Source: Streptomyces odontomachi
GTDB taxonomy: Bacteria; Actinomycetota; Actinomycetes; Streptomycetales; Streptomycetaceae
Length of the DNA stretch: 64,000 bases
Direction of reading: 5' to 3'
Assembly: GCF_024435355.1 (NCBI RefSeq)
Contig: NZ_JAMJWG010000004.1
Span: 124,001-188,000 of the forward strand
Below are positions 7,560 through 16,543 of this stretch, piece after piece. Both the position numbers and the translations under genes were made by a program. Positions within the stretch are counted from its first letter, which is position 1. Each line of letters begins with the position of its first letter. Below the pieces are notes generated by a model that was given only the letters and a program-made list of their open reading frames with translations, did not search any database and was not told where the DNA came from.

Positions 7560-7565
7560 TTGACA
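7560..7565 (+). promoter_or_regulatory. Candidate -35 box of the cebEFG promoter
   Basis: A perfect TTGACA lies 39 bases before the CebR operator. Seventeen bases on, AAGTCT (7583-7588) is only a weak -10, so the exact promoter is uncertain. Confidence 0.4.
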
Positions 7566-7603
7566 CCCTCGCGCTTACCGGGAAGTCTTCAACTCATCAC
7601 AGG

Positions 7604-7617
7604 TGGGAGCGCTCCCA
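7604..7617. promoter_or_regulatory. CebR operator upstream of cebE (perfect)
   Basis: TGGGAGCGCTCCCA is the complete 14-base CebR palindrome. It lies downstream of the candidate promoter and 116 bases before the cebE start, where a bound repressor would block initiation or early elongation. Confidence 0.9.
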
Positions 7618-7733
7618 CACTACCTGGCACATACACATCCCGCACGTTCCCCGCCCGCGCCGCGCCAAAGCTCTTGTTTCCCAACAGTGCACCAGGCCGG
7701 GGGGTCGGCACGTCAGGGGCAACAGGAGGACGC

Positions 7734-9065
7734 ATGCGCAGGAGCATCCGCGGGTCTCGGCGGCTGATGGCCTTTGCGGCCGCGGCCGCACTCACGACGG
7801 GGCTATTGGCTGGTTGCGCCCAGGACTCGGACGACGGATCATCAGACGCTTCCGGCGGCGGTGACTCGAACGGCAAGATTACGCTCACTGTAGGGACGTT
7901 CGGCGTCTTCGGCTACAAGCAGGCCGGACTCTACGAGAAGTACATGGCGGATCATCCGAACATCAGCATCAAGGAGAACGTCACCGAGCGGAACGACGTC
8001 TACTACCCGAAGATGCTGACCCGCCTCCAGGCGGGCAGTGGCGCCGACGACATCCAGGCCATCGAGGTCAGCAACATCGCCGAGGTCGTGGCGACCCAGG
8101 CCGACAAGTTCGAGGACCTGGGCAAGGCCAAGGGCGTCGACAAGTCGGCATGGCTCAGCTGGAAGTGGAACCAGGGGACCACCAAGGACGGCAAGACCGT
8201 CGCGATCGGCACCGACATCGGCCCGATGGCGATGTGTTACCGCAAGGACCTCTTCGAGAAGGCCGGCCTGCCGACCGACCGCGACGAGCTGGCCAAGGCG
8301 TGGTCGGGCGACTGGAACAAGTACGTCGACCTCGGCAAGCAGTACATGAAGAAGGCCCCGGCCGGCACCAAGTTCGTGGACAGCGCCGCGGGCGTCTACA
8401 ACGCGGTGATGGGCGGCGCCAAGGACCGCTACTACACCACCGACGGCCAGCCGGACTACGAGAAGAGCTCGGGCCGCAAGCTCGCCTGGGACACCTCGAT
8501 GAAGGTCGCGACGAGCAACATGTCGGCCAAGCTGAAGCAGTTCGACAAGCCGTGGGACCAGGCCTTCGCCAACGGCAAGTTCGCCACCGTCTCCTGCCCG
8601 CCGTGGATGCTCGGCTACATCCAGGAGAAGTCCGGCGACAGCGGCAAGGGCAAGTGGGACGTCGCACCGGCCCCCGCCGCCGGCAACTGGGGCGGCTCGT
8701 TCATCGGCGTGCCGTCGCAGAGCAAGCACAAGGACGAGGCGATCAAGCTCGCCACCTGGCTGGCCGCCCCCGAGCAGCAGGCCGCGGTCTTCGCCAAGCA
8801 GGCCAGCTTCCCGTCCAGGACGGACGCGTACGGCTCCCTGAAGGTGCAGCCGGCCACCAACACGTACTTCAACCAGGCACCGATCGCGAAGATCTTCAGT
8901 GATGCGGCGAAGACCATCCCGGTCGCGTTCTACGGCGTCAAGGACCAGCAGATCGGCACGGCCATCACCGATGTCGGTGTGCTCCAGGTCGAGCAGCAGG
9001 GCAAGAGCCCCGCGCAGGGCTGGACGTCCGCCGAGAACGAAATCAAGGACGTTCTGGGCGAGTGA
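7734..9065 (+). CDS. cebE: CebE, cellobiose/cello-oligosaccharide-binding lipoprotein
   Basis: The protein has 443 residues. It has a twin-arginine-like lipoprotein signal (MRRSIRGSRRLMAF, hydrophobic core, LLAGC lipobox with Cys28) and then an acidic/serine/glycine linker. The mature part is an SBP_bac_1 sugar-binding fold (VGTFGVFGYKQAG, then GAKDRYYTTDGQPDYE). The ATG at 7734 has AGGAGG four bases upstream. It captures cellobiose and cellotriose outside the membrane for CebFG. The stop overlaps the cebF GTG. It is regulated by the upstream CebR operator. Confidence 0.9.
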   Translation: MRRSIRGSRRLMAFAAAAALTTGLLAGCAQDSDDGSSDASGGGDSNGKITLTVGTFGVFGYKQAGLYEKYMADHPNISIKENVTERNDVYYPKMLTRLQAGSGADDIQAIEVSNIAEVVATQADKFEDLGKAKGVDKSAWLSWKWNQGTTKDGKTVAIGTDIGPMAMCYRKDLFEKAGLPTDRDELAKAWSGDWNKYVDLGKQYMKKAPAGTKFVDSAAGVYNAVMGGAKDRYYTTDGQPDYEKSSGRKLAWDTSMKVATSNMSAKLKQFDKPWDQAFANGKFATVSCPPWMLGYIQEKSGDSGKGKWDVAPAPAAGNWGGSFIGVPSQSKHKDEAIKLATWLAAPEQQAAVFAKQASFPSRTDAYGSLKVQPATNTYFNQAPIAKIFSDAAKTIPVAFYGVKDQQIGTAITDVGVLQVEQQGKSPAQGWTSAENEIKDVLGE

Positions 9066-10087
9066 CGTCGATGTCCGAGACCACTGAGTACGCCGAGACC
9101 GCGTCCCCCGTTTCGCAGGGGGGCGCGGCCCCGGCCGCAGCCACGTCGGGCCACTCCCGTGGCACCCCGCCGCCGCCCGAATCGTGGCGCAGCCGGCTCT
9201 ACCGCTGGGACCTGAAGGCCAGCCCGTACGCCTTCATCGCCCCCTTCTTCCTGTTCTTCTTCGCCTTCGGCCTCTTCCCGCTGATCTACACGGGCTGGTC
9301 CTCGCTGCACAACGTGCAGCTGGCGAGCCTGGACCAGCAGACCTGGGTCGGGCTCGACAACTACAAGAGCCTGCTCGACAGCACGTTCTTCTGGACCGCG
9401 CTGAAGAACACGTTCTTCATCGGCGTGATCTCCACCGTGCCGCAGCTGGCGATGGCGATCGGCATCGCGCACCTGCTCAACTACAAGCTGCGCGGCTCCA
9501 CCTTCTGGCGGGTGGCCATGCTGGCCCCGTACGCCACCTCGGTGGCCGCCGCCACGCTCGTCTTCACGCTGCTGTACTCGTGGGACGGCGGCATGATCAA
9601 CTGGCTGCTGCACTTCATCGGCGTCGACCCGGTCAACTGGCGCGAGTCGATGTGGGGCTCGAAGTTCGCGGTGTCGTCCATCGTGATCTGGCGCTGGACC
9701 GGCTACAACGCGCTGATCTACCTGGCCGCGATGCAGGCCGTGCCGGCCGACCTGTACGAGTCGGCGGCGATCGACGGGGCCTCGCGCTGGGAGCAGTTCC
9801 GGCACGTGACCATTCCGATGCTGCGTCCGACGATCCTCTTCACGGTCGTCGTCTCCACCATCGGTGCGACCCAGCTGTTCGGCGAGCCGCTGCTGTTCGG
9901 TGGGAACTCCGGTTCCAAGGGCGGCGCCAGCCACCAGTTCCAGACGCTCGGCCTGTACATGTACGACCAGGGCTGGATCGTCGGCAACCTGGGCAGGGCC
10001 TCCGCCATCGCCTGGGCGATGTTCCTGATCCTGCTGATCGTCGCCGCGATCAACATGCTGTTCGCCCGACGCCTGAGGAAGAACTGA
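9062..10087 (+). CDS. cebF: CebF, sugar ABC transporter permease (MalF type)
   Basis: The protein has 341 residues: a Pro/Ala-rich cytoplasmic start, then membrane helices from AFIAPFFLFFFAFGLFPLIYTG onward and a MalF-like EAA loop (ADLYESAAIDGASRWEQFRHV). It forms the membrane channel with CebG. GTG 9062 overlaps the cebE stop (GTGA) and favours coupling; ATG 9071 in the same frame is an alternative. No ATPase gene is in this operon; the streptomycete multi-operon ATPase MsiK normally serves it (established knowledge, not seen here). Confidence 0.9.
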   Translation: MTSMSETTEYAETASPVSQGGAAPAAATSGHSRGTPPPPESWRSRLYRWDLKASPYAFIAPFFLFFFAFGLFPLIYTGWSSLHNVQLASLDQQTWVGLDNYKSLLDSTFFWTALKNTFFIGVISTVPQLAMAIGIAHLLNYKLRGSTFWRVAMLAPYATSVAAATLVFTLLYSWDGGMINWLLHFIGVDPVNWRESMWGSKFAVSSIVIWRWTGYNALIYLAAMQAVPADLYESAAIDGASRWEQFRHVTIPMLRPTILFTVVVSTIGATQLFGEPLLFGGNSGSKGGASHQFQTLGLYMYDQGWIVGNLGRASAIAWAMFLILLIVAAINMLFARRLRKN

Positions 10088-10212
10088 TGCGCAGCACGCC
10101 GGGGCACGCCCCCCGGACCCCAGGCAACGACGGCGGCCCGCGTCCGACCTGCGGCCCGGGCCACACCTGCGGCCGGCCTGCCGGCGCCGGGCCGCGAGGA
10201 GGTCACAAGTGA
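10087..10212 (+). CDS. Possible 41-residue coupled ORF bridging cebF and cebG
   Basis: The ATG at 10087 shares a base with the cebF stop (TGATG). The frame runs 41 codons to a TGA that overlaps the cebG GTG (GTGA), so ribosomes could pass from cebF to cebG without leaving. The product is Pro/Gly-rich with CGPGHTCG near the centre and no recognisable domain. It may be a real small protein, a coupling device, or a chance open frame in G+C-rich spacer DNA. The cebG ribosome site GAGGAGG (10196-10202) lies inside it. Confidence 0.35.
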   Translation: MRSTPGHAPRTPGNDGGPRPTCGPGHTCGRPAGAGPRGGHK

Positions 10213-11060
10213 AGTCCACCGCCATGGCGCCGCGGGCCGGCCGCCAGCTGCACGCCGGGCCCGTCACCTACACGGTGCTCACCGTCTTCACGGTGGTGTC
10301 CCTGCTGCCGCTGTTCTGGACGGTGATCGCCTCGTCCCGCACGGACCACCGGCTCGCCGAGACACCGCCCCCGCTGTGGTTCGGGGGCAACCTCTTCAAG
10401 AACCTCCAGACGGCATGGGAGCAGGGCGGCCTGGGCAAGGCCATGCTGAACTCCGTGATCGTCGCGGGCAGCATCACGATCGGTACGGTGCTCTTCTCGA
10501 CGATCGCCGGCTTCGCCTTCGCCAAGCTGAAGTTCAGGTTCAGCAGCACCCTGTTGCTGATCACCATCGGCACCATGATGGTGCCGCCGCAGCTCGGCGT
10601 CGTCCCGCTGTACCTGTGGATGGCCGATCTGCATTGGTCGAATCAGCTCCAAGCGGTGATCCTGCCGACGTTCGTCAGTGCGTTCGGCGTATTTTTCATG
10701 CGGCAGTATCTGGTCCAGGCGCTGCCCACCGAGCTGATCGAGGCCGCACGGATGGACGGCGCGAGCAGTCTCAGGATCATCTGGCACGTGGTCTTTCCGG
10801 CGGCGCGGCCCGCGATGGCCGTCCTGGGCCTGCTGACGTTCGTGATGGCCTGGAACGACTTCCTGTGGCCCATCATCGCGCTGAACCAGGCGAATCCCAC
10901 CGTCCAGGTGGCCCTGAACCAGCTCGGTACGGGGTATATCCCAGACCAGGCGGTCATCATGGCCGGCGCCCTGCTCGGAACATTGCCTCTGCTGGTCGCG
11001 TTCATCCTGTTCGGGAAGCAGATCGTCGGCGGCATCATGCAGGGGGCCGTCAAGGGCTGA
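10209..11060 (+). CDS. cebG: CebG, sugar ABC transporter permease (MalG type)
   Basis: The protein has 283 residues and about six membrane helices, beginning TYTVLTVFTVVSLLPLFWTVIAS. The MalG EAA loop is LPTELIEAARMDGASSLRIIWHVVFP, shown here as its core ELIEAARMDGAS near residue 176, followed by WNDFLWPIIAL. It pairs with CebF. The GTG start has GAGGAGG six bases upstream. A 211-base spacer with a second CebR operator separates it from bglC. Confidence 0.9.
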   Translation: MKSTAMAPRAGRQLHAGPVTYTVLTVFTVVSLLPLFWTVIASSRTDHRLAETPPPLWFGGNLFKNLQTAWEQGGLGKAMLNSVIVAGSITIGTVLFSTIAGFAFAKLKFRFSSTLLLITIGTMMVPPQLGVVPLYLWMADLHWSNQLQAVILPTFVSAFGVFFMRQYLVQALPTELIEAARMDGASSLRIIWHVVFPAARPAMAVLGLLTFVMAWNDFLWPIIALNQANPTVQVALNQLGTGYIPDQAVIMAGALLGTLPLLVAFILFGKQIVGGIMQGAVKG

Positions 11061-11258
11061 CCTGCCTGCCTATCCCACGGACAGCGCCGTCCTGCGGGCC
11101 GGGGCCCACACGGCCCGCGCGGACGGCGACCTCTGCGGTCAACTCAGGACCGCGGGGCGCCGTGTCCGCGGGTGAGCCCCATGGGCTCCGGGCCGATCGC
11201 CCGGCGCCCTGCCGAGCTTTCCGTCCCGTACCTTCCGTCCCTACCCCCCGACACTTCA

Positions 11259-11272
11259 TGGGAGCGCTTCCA
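11259..11272. promoter_or_regulatory. CebR operator over the bglC ribosome site and start
   Basis: TGGGAGCGCTTCCA is one mismatch from the CebR palindrome. It contains the GGAG ribosome site of bglC, and its last base is the A of the bglC ATG. CebR bound here would sit at the translation start region of the gene. Confidence 0.8.
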
Positions 11273-12711
11273 TGCTTGATTCTCTGACCTTCCCGCCCGA
11301 CTTCCTCTGGGGCGCGGCCACCTCCGCGTACCAGATCGAGGGAGCCGTGCGGGAGGACGGCCGCACTCCCTCGATCTGGGACACCTTCAGCCATACCCCC
11401 GGCAAGGTGGCCTTTGACGAGAACGGCGACGTCGCGGTGGACCACTACCACCGGTACCGCGACGACGTGGCGATGATGGCCGGCCTGAACCTGGCCGCCT
11501 ATCGCTTCTCCGTCTCCTGGTCCCGAGTACAGCCCACCGGCCGGGGCCCCGCGGTGCAGCGCGGCCTCGACTTCTACCGCAGGCTCGTCGACGCACTCCT
11601 CGAGCACGGCATCCAGCCCTCCCTGACGCTCTACCACTGGGACCTGCCCCAGGAGCTGGAGGACGCGGGCGGCTGGCCCGAGCGCGAGACGGCGTATCGT
11701 TTCGCTGAATACGCCGGAATCATGGCCGACGCGCTGGGTGACCGCGTCGAGCGCTGGATGACGGTCAACGAGCCCTGGTGCGCCGCCTTCCTCGGCTACT
11801 CCTCCGGAGTGCACGCCCCCGGCCGTACCGACCCGGCCGCATCGCTGCGCGCCGCGCACCACCTCAACCTGGCGCACGGTCTGGCCACCAGCGCCCTGCG
11901 TGCCGCGCTGCCGGCCCGCGCCAGCATCATGATGAGCCTGAACTCGCAGGTGATCAGGCCCCTCTCGGACGACCCCGCGGACCTCGACGCCGCGCGCCGG
12001 GTGGACAACATCGCCAACGGCATCTTCCACGGCCCGATGCTCCAGGGCGCCTACCCGGAGAGCCTGTTCACCGACACCGCCGGCCTCACCGACTGGAGCT
12101 TCGTCCAGGACGGCGACCTCAAGGCCTGCCACCAGCCGCTGAACGCGATGGGCCTGAACTACTACACGCCCGTCCTGGTCTCCGCCAAGAAGGACGACTT
12201 CAACGGCCCGGTCGCCACCAACCACGGCGTCAGCGAGCACTCCCCCTGGCCGGCCGCCGACCAGGTGGTCTTCCACCAGCCGCCCGGCGAGTGCACGGAG
12301 ATGGGCTGGGCCATCGACCCGACCGGCCTGTACGACCTGATCAATCGCTACAGCAAGATGCGTCCCGACCTCGAGCTGTACATCACCGAGAACGGCGCCT
12401 GCTACGACGACAAGCCGGAGACCGACGGCCAGGTCAACGACCCGGAGCGGATCGCGTTCCTGCACGGGCACCTCCAGGCGGTGCACCGCGCCATCAACGA
12501 CGGCGCCAACGTGCGCGGCTACTACCTGTGGTCCCTGATGGACAACTTCGAGTGGGCGCACGGTTACAGCAAGCGCTTCGGTGCGGTCTACGTCGACTAC
12601 GCGACCCTGACCCGTACACCCAAGGCGAGCGCGCACTGGTACGCCGAGCTGGCCCGCACCGGCGTGCTGCCGGCCGAGCCGAGCCGGAACGGCGCCTCCA
12701 CCGCGAGCTGA
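11272..12711 (+). CDS. bglC: BglC, GH1 beta-glucosidase
   Basis: The protein has 479 residues, cytoplasmic (no signal peptide), with the usual length of GH1. The N-terminal [19 protein letters not shown] is diagnostic. The acid/base is E167 in VNEPW and the nucleophile E373 in ITENGA, both intact. It hydrolyses imported cellobiose to glucose. Starting at ATG 11272, its ribosome site GGAG lies within the CebR operator. The gene order cebR-cebEFG-bglC is the conserved streptomycete layout. Confidence 0.92.
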   Translation: MLDSLTFPPDFLWGAATSAYQIEGAVREDGRTPSIWDTFSHTPGKVAFDENGDVAVDHYHRYRDDVAMMAGLNLAAYRFSVSWSRVQPTGRGPAVQRGLDFYRRLVDALLEHGIQPSLTLYHWDLPQELEDAGGWPERETAYRFAEYAGIMADALGDRVERWMTVNEPWCAAFLGYSSGVHAPGRTDPAASLRAAHHLNLAHGLATSALRAALPARASIMMSLNSQVIRPLSDDPADLDAARRVDNIANGIFHGPMLQGAYPESLFTDTAGLTDWSFVQDGDLKACHQPLNAMGLNYYTPVLVSAKKDDFNGPVATNHGVSEHSPWPAADQVVFHQPPGECTEMGWAIDPTGLYDLINRYSKMRPDLELYITENGACYDDKPETDGQVNDPERIAFLHGHLQAVHRAINDGANVRGYYLWSLMDNFEWAHGYSKRFGAVYVDYATLTRTPKASAHWYAELARTGVLPAEPSRNGASTAS

Positions 12712-12730
12712 CGGCCGCGGACCGCGTGGG

Positions 12731-12767
12731 GCGCGCCCCGGCCGTTTGGGGACCGGCCGGGGCGCGC
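12731..12767. terminator. Bidirectional terminator between bglC and the GH18 gene
   Basis: A 14-pair perfect stem (GCGCGCCCCGGCCG against CGGCCGGGGCGCGC) with a nine-base loop lies in the 71-base gap between two convergent genes. There is no U-run, as is common in streptomycetes. Confidence 0.8.
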
Positions 12768-12782
12768 GCGTGGTGTGACCGG

Positions 12783-13859
12783 TCATCGGTAGGCACCGAA
12801 GGCGTTCGTGAAGGCCAGCGGCTCCTGGTCGATCGACGAGCAGTCGGGCTGTGCGGCACCGGAGGAACCGCCCTTGCAGGGCTGGTCCCGGGTCGCCGAC
12901 CACATGGCGAGCCAGCCCGCGCCGTGTCGCTGGGCGAACGACACCAGCTCGGTCGCGTCATCGACGGTGAAGACCTCGCCGCCGACGTCGTTGACGCCGA
13001 TCATCGGCGTGATGGCGACGGCGTGCCACGCCGCCGCTTCCGACAGCCCGAGCGCTTTCCCGAGCTGGGCCTGGGTGGCGGTCGCGGCCCGTTCGGCGTA
13101 CTGCGCCATGTCACCGTCGTACGTGGGCCCGTAGTCCATGGCCATGATGTTGACGGTGGAGACGGCGACGCCGTTCTTCCGGGCGTCGGCGAGCAGGTCG
13201 ACGCCGGGCCGTGTCAGGCCCTCGGGCAACACCGGCAGCGTGAAGGACACGTCGAGGTCCGGGTGGTCCTTCTGGAGCCGTGCGATGGCCTGGGCGCGGC
13301 GGGTGTTCACCGCGGGGTCGAGCCGGGGCTGCCGCCCATGCGCCTTCGCGGTCAGGGACGCGCCCTCGATGTCGAAGTCGACCTTGGTGAGCCGGTAGGC
13401 GTCGATCACCTTGCCGTAGGCGGCGGCCAACTCGCCGGCGTCGGGGCAGGCGCTCGCCAGCTCGGTGCCGGTGGCGCCGCCGAACGAGACCCGGACGTCC
13501 CCGCCCTCGGCACGCAGGTCGTCGATCTGCGAGGCGACGTCATTGCTGTTCAGATCCCCGGTGCCACCCCACAGCGGCGTGCAGCCGCCGCCTGCGGTGA
13601 CGAAGGCGAGCGTGAAGTCCCGCACACCGGTCTGGCTCGCGGTGGCCACCAGGTCGTAGGCCGGGGCGAGCGAGGTGTCCACGTACGGCGCGAAGGCGCC
13701 GCCGGTCGCCTTGGCGGTGTCCGCGACGGGTGCGGCCGTGGGGGTGGCGAGCGCCGTCGCCGAGAACAGGAAACCGCCGCACGCCACCATGCCCGCGGTG
13801 GCGAGGCCGCGCATCGCCTTGATCGCGCCGCTGACCGTACGCCGGTGAGTGCTCGTCAT
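12783..13859 (-). CDS. Secreted GH18 (chitinase-like) protein
   Basis: The protein has 358 residues with a signal peptide of about 39 residues (hydrophobic AMRGLATAGMVACGGFLFSATALA). The GH18 core is present: SFGG near 125 and the catalytic stretch KVDFDIEG, with D161, D163 and proton donor E165 intact (DxDxE). AMDYGP follows at about 229. GH18 enzymes cleave chitin or GlcNAc-linked glycans. No separate carbohydrate-binding module is seen. It is convergent with bglC and not obviously in its operon. Some members of this subgroup are weakly active; the substrate is inferred from family. Confidence 0.85.
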   Translation of the reverse strand: MTSTHRRTVSGAIKAMRGLATAGMVACGGFLFSATALATPTAAPVADTAKATGGAFAPYVDTSLAPAYDLVATASQTGVRDFTLAFVTAGGGCTPLWGGTGDLNSNDVASQIDDLRAEGGDVRVSFGGATGTELASACPDAGELAAAYGKVIDAYRLTKVDFDIEGASLTAKAHGRQPRLDPAVNTRRAQAIARLQKDHPDLDVSFTLPVLPEGLTRPGVDLLADARKNGVAVSTVNIMAMDYGPTYDGDMAQYAERAATATQAQLGKALGLSEAAAWHAVAITPMIGVNDVGGEVFTVDDATELVSFAQRHGAGWLAMWSATRDQPCKGGSSGAAQPDCSSIDQEPLAFTNAFGAYR

Positions 13860-14229
13860 CGGATGCCTGCCTTAGCTGTACGACGACGGCGCCCTGCCCG
13901 GAGGGGACCCGGCAGCGCACGGTGGGGAAGACCGTGTGGGGGGCGCCGCGGGAGCCAGGAGGCGTCGTTTCTGTCGTGATATGCGTGTGGTTCGGGATGT
14001 TCGCGGGTGGGTGTCGGGTGCTGGGCGTTCGCGGTGGGGGACGGACGCCCGGGGCCGGGGGGTGCGCCCCGGCCCCGGGCGTCCCATGAGGCCGCCCGTG
14101 GGGGGTCGCGTAGGCACGCTAGCGGCCCAGGGACCGACAAAAGGGATGAGCCAGGCGGGTATCGGCGTTCTTAGGGTGCGCTTAAGGAACGCATCGGGGT
14201 TGATTAATGCCTCGGGGTGCCGGTGACCG

Positions 14230-15633
14230 TCAGGCCTTCGCCGCGCGGGCCCGGCGGCGGGCCGCCCGGTGGGCCCGGCCGCGCCGCAGCCGGTCCGTGA
14301 CGCCGCCGTCCACACCTCGGACGCCGGTCTGCAACCGGATGCGGATCTCCGCGCCGCCCAGCGCGGACCGCCCGATCCCCACATCGCCCCCGGTCGACTC
14401 GGCGAGCCGCCGCACGATGTCCAGGCCGAGACCGGTCGACCCGGCCCCACCGGAGCTGGCCCCGCGGGCGAGCGCGGTGCGCGGGTCCGGGATGCCGGGA
14501 CCCGCGTCGGATACCAGCACGATCACCGCGGCCTCGCCGTTGTGCACGTCGACCGCGAACGCGGTGCCCTCCGGGGTGTGCCGGAAGACGTTGCCGAGCA
14601 GTGCGTCGAGCGCGGCCGCGAGGTCGGCGCGGGCCACCGGAATGCGTACCGGGCGCTCCACGCCCGCCATGCGCACGGTGCGCCCCTCGTCCTCCGCGAG
14701 CGCCGACCAGAAGCCCATGCGCTCCCGGATCACCTCGGCGGCGTCGCAGCCGGCGCCGGGACCCGGCGCGGACGTCTGCGGCTTCGCCTCGCGTGCGGTC
14801 CTGATGATCGTGTCGATCTCGCGCTCCAACTGCTCGACCGCGGCGCGGGTCTGCTCAGCGGCCGGCCCGTCGCCGAGCGAGGCGGCGTTGAGCCTGAGCA
14901 CCGTGAGCGGGGTGCGCAAGCGGTGCGACAGGTCGGCGGCCCTCTCCCGCTCGCTGGCGAGCAGTTGGACGACCTGGTCGGCCATCGAGTTGAACGCGAC
15001 GGCGGCGAGCCGCAGTTCCGTCGGGCCGGCCTCCGGCACCCGGGCCCCCAGCCGTCCCTCGCCCAGCTCGTGCGCGGCGCCCGCCAGGCGCCTGGCCGGC
15101 TTGACCATGCGTACCCCGAGCCGGTCGGCGACGGCCACCGAGCCGACGATCAGGGCGATACCGACGCCGCCGAGCACCACCCAGGCCCGCCTGACTCCCC
15201 TGGTCATCTCCTCCTCCGGCACGAAGACCTCGATGACGGCGATCTTGGCGGAGCTGAGCGCGATGGGCTGGAGCAGCACCGCGCCACCGGCGACCGTCGC
15301 GATCGAGGACTCGCCCCGTTCCCGGGTGGTGCGCAGGTCGTCCGGGTCCGCACGGTGCGGTCCCAGGTCGGCGGCGCGCTGGTCCCCGATCGCCGGGATG
15401 TGCAGGCCGATGCGTTCCTCCGGGCCGTCCTCGGCGGCGGCGAGGGCGCGGTCCAGCTGGCCCTGGTCGGTGGTGATGGCCAGGGACGGGACGATGGCGG
15501 CGGCCCGGCGCTCCGCGTTCGACAGGGCCCGGTCGCGAGCCATCTCCTTGACGACGAGGCCGAGGGGCACCGCGAAGGCGATCACCACCAGGGCGGTGAC
15601 GGCCAGGCAGACCTTGACCAGGGCCCACCTCAT
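14230..15633 (-). CDS. Sensor histidine kinase
   Basis: The protein has 467 residues: transmembrane helix at about 8-28, an extracytoplasmic loop of about 120 residues, second helix at about 150-170, HAMP-like linker, phosphoacceptor H237 in DLSHRLRTPLTVL, then HATPase_c (LLGNVFRHTPEG, DAGPGIPD, STGLGLDIV). It senses an unknown extracellular cue and phosphorylates the adjacent response regulator. ATG 15633 overlaps the regulator stop (ATGA), so the two are coupled. Confidence 0.9.
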   Translation of the reverse strand: MRWALVKVCLAVTALVVIAFAVPLGLVVKEMARDRALSNAERRAAAIVPSLAITTDQGQLDRALAAAEDGPEERIGLHIPAIGDQRAADLGPHRADPDDLRTTRERGESSIATVAGGAVLLQPIALSSAKIAVIEVFVPEEEMTRGVRRAWVVLGGVGIALIVGSVAVADRLGVRMVKPARRLAGAAHELGEGRLGARVPEAGPTELRLAAVAFNSMADQVVQLLASERERAADLSHRLRTPLTVLRLNAASLGDGPAAEQTRAAVEQLEREIDTIIRTAREAKPQTSAPGPGAGCDAAEVIRERMGFWSALAEDEGRTVRMAGVERPVRIPVARADLAAALDALLGNVFRHTPEGTAFAVDVHNGEAAVIVLVSDAGPGIPDPRTALARGASSGGAGSTGLGLDIVRRLAESTGGDVGIGRSALGGAEIRIRLQTGVRGVDGGVTDRLRRGRAHRAARRRARAAKA

Positions 15634-16415
15634 GGGGACGGCTCCGGGGGCGACGGTGGATGCTGCCGCCGGCTCGGGTCCTCGGACGAGGGCGGGGGCT
15701 CGGGCGGCGGCTCCAGCTTCACGCCCACCCCGCGCAGCGTGTGCAGATAGCGGGGGCGGGCCGCGGTCTCGCCCAGTTTCCTGCGCAACCACGACAGATG
15801 AACGTCGATGGTCTGGTCGTCGCCGTACGACTGCTGCCACACCTGGGCGTGCAGTTCCCTGCGCGGGACGACGACACCGGGGCGGCCGGCGAGGAAGGCC
15901 AGCAGGTCGAACTCGCGGCGGGTCAGGTCGAGTCGGCCACCGTCGAGTTCGGCCTCGCGGCGCAGCGGGTCGATACACAGGCCGCCGACCCGGATGACCC
16001 GGTCCGGCGGGGCCGTCTGGGCCGTCCCCGCCCTGGCGCGCCGTAGTACGGCCGTGATCCGCGCGGAGAGGTGCTCCACGGAGAACGGCTTGGTGAGGTA
16101 GTCGTCGGCGCCGGCGTTCAGCAGCCGTATGATCTCGGACTCGTCGTCTCGGGCGGTGGCGATGATCACCGGAACGTCGGTGATGCCGCGGAGCATCTTC
16201 AGCGCCTCCGAGCCGTCCAGGTCGGGCAGGCCCAGGTCGAGGATGACCACGTCGAACTGGTGGTGGGCGACCTCGCGCAGGGCTTCCAGCGCGGTGCCGA
16301 CGCTGCGGACGGTGTGGGAGGCGCCGGTGCCGGTGGCTCCGGGCAGGTCCGTGAGCTGCCGGATGAGGGCCGAGCGGACGAACTGGTCGTCCTCGACGAC
16401 TAGCACTTGGGCCAT
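15630..16415 (-). CDS. OmpR-family response regulator
   Basis: The protein has 261 residues. The receiver domain has D9/D10, phosphoacceptor D60 (VVILDLGLPD) and K109 (YLTKPFS). The winged-helix output domain contains RREFDLLAFLAGRPG and TIDVHLSWLRRKLGE. Start: ATG 16415 is preferred because MAQVLVVEDD begins the receiver and TACCGT lies six bases upstream, fitting a leaderless mRNA; ATG 16433 has no ribosome site. It is the partner of the kinase that overlaps its stop. The Pro/Ser-rich tail of about 25 residues is unusual but unremarkable. Confidence 0.88.
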   Translation of the reverse strand: MAQVLVVEDDQFVRSALIRQLTDLPGATGTGASHTVRSVGTALEALREVAHHQFDVVILDLGLPDLDGSEALKMLRGITDVPVIIATARDDESEIIRLLNAGADDYLTKPFSVEHLSARITAVLRRARAGTAQTAPPDRVIRVGGLCIDPLRREAELDGGRLDLTRREFDLLAFLAGRPGVVVPRRELHAQVWQQSYGDDQTIDVHLSWLRRKLGETAARPRYLHTLRGVGVKLEPPPEPPPSSEDPSRRQHPPSPPEPSP

Positions 16416-16421
16416 GGCGGC

Positions 16422-16427
16422 ACGGTA
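16422..16427 (-). promoter_or_regulatory. Candidate -10 box for a leaderless response-regulator mRNA
   Basis: TACCGT (TAnnnT type) ends six bases before ATG 16415, the spacing that places transcription start on the start codon. It explains the absence of a ribosome site. Confidence 0.4.
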
Positions 16428-16543
16428 CGCCATGTGGGTGTGAGGCGTACGGGGTTGGCGGGGGCGCCGGTTCTCGCGAGACGGCGAAGATGGGGGGTGA
16501 TCGGGACGGGTCGATTTGCCGATGGGTGCGGCAGGATGGGCGG

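Noticed and set aside
11778..13979. Very long open frame (over 700 codons) on the plus strand across bglC and the GH18 gene
   Set aside because: It is a G+C-driven shadow: Arg/Pro-rich, with no domain, and it spans two well-supported convergent genes and their terminator.
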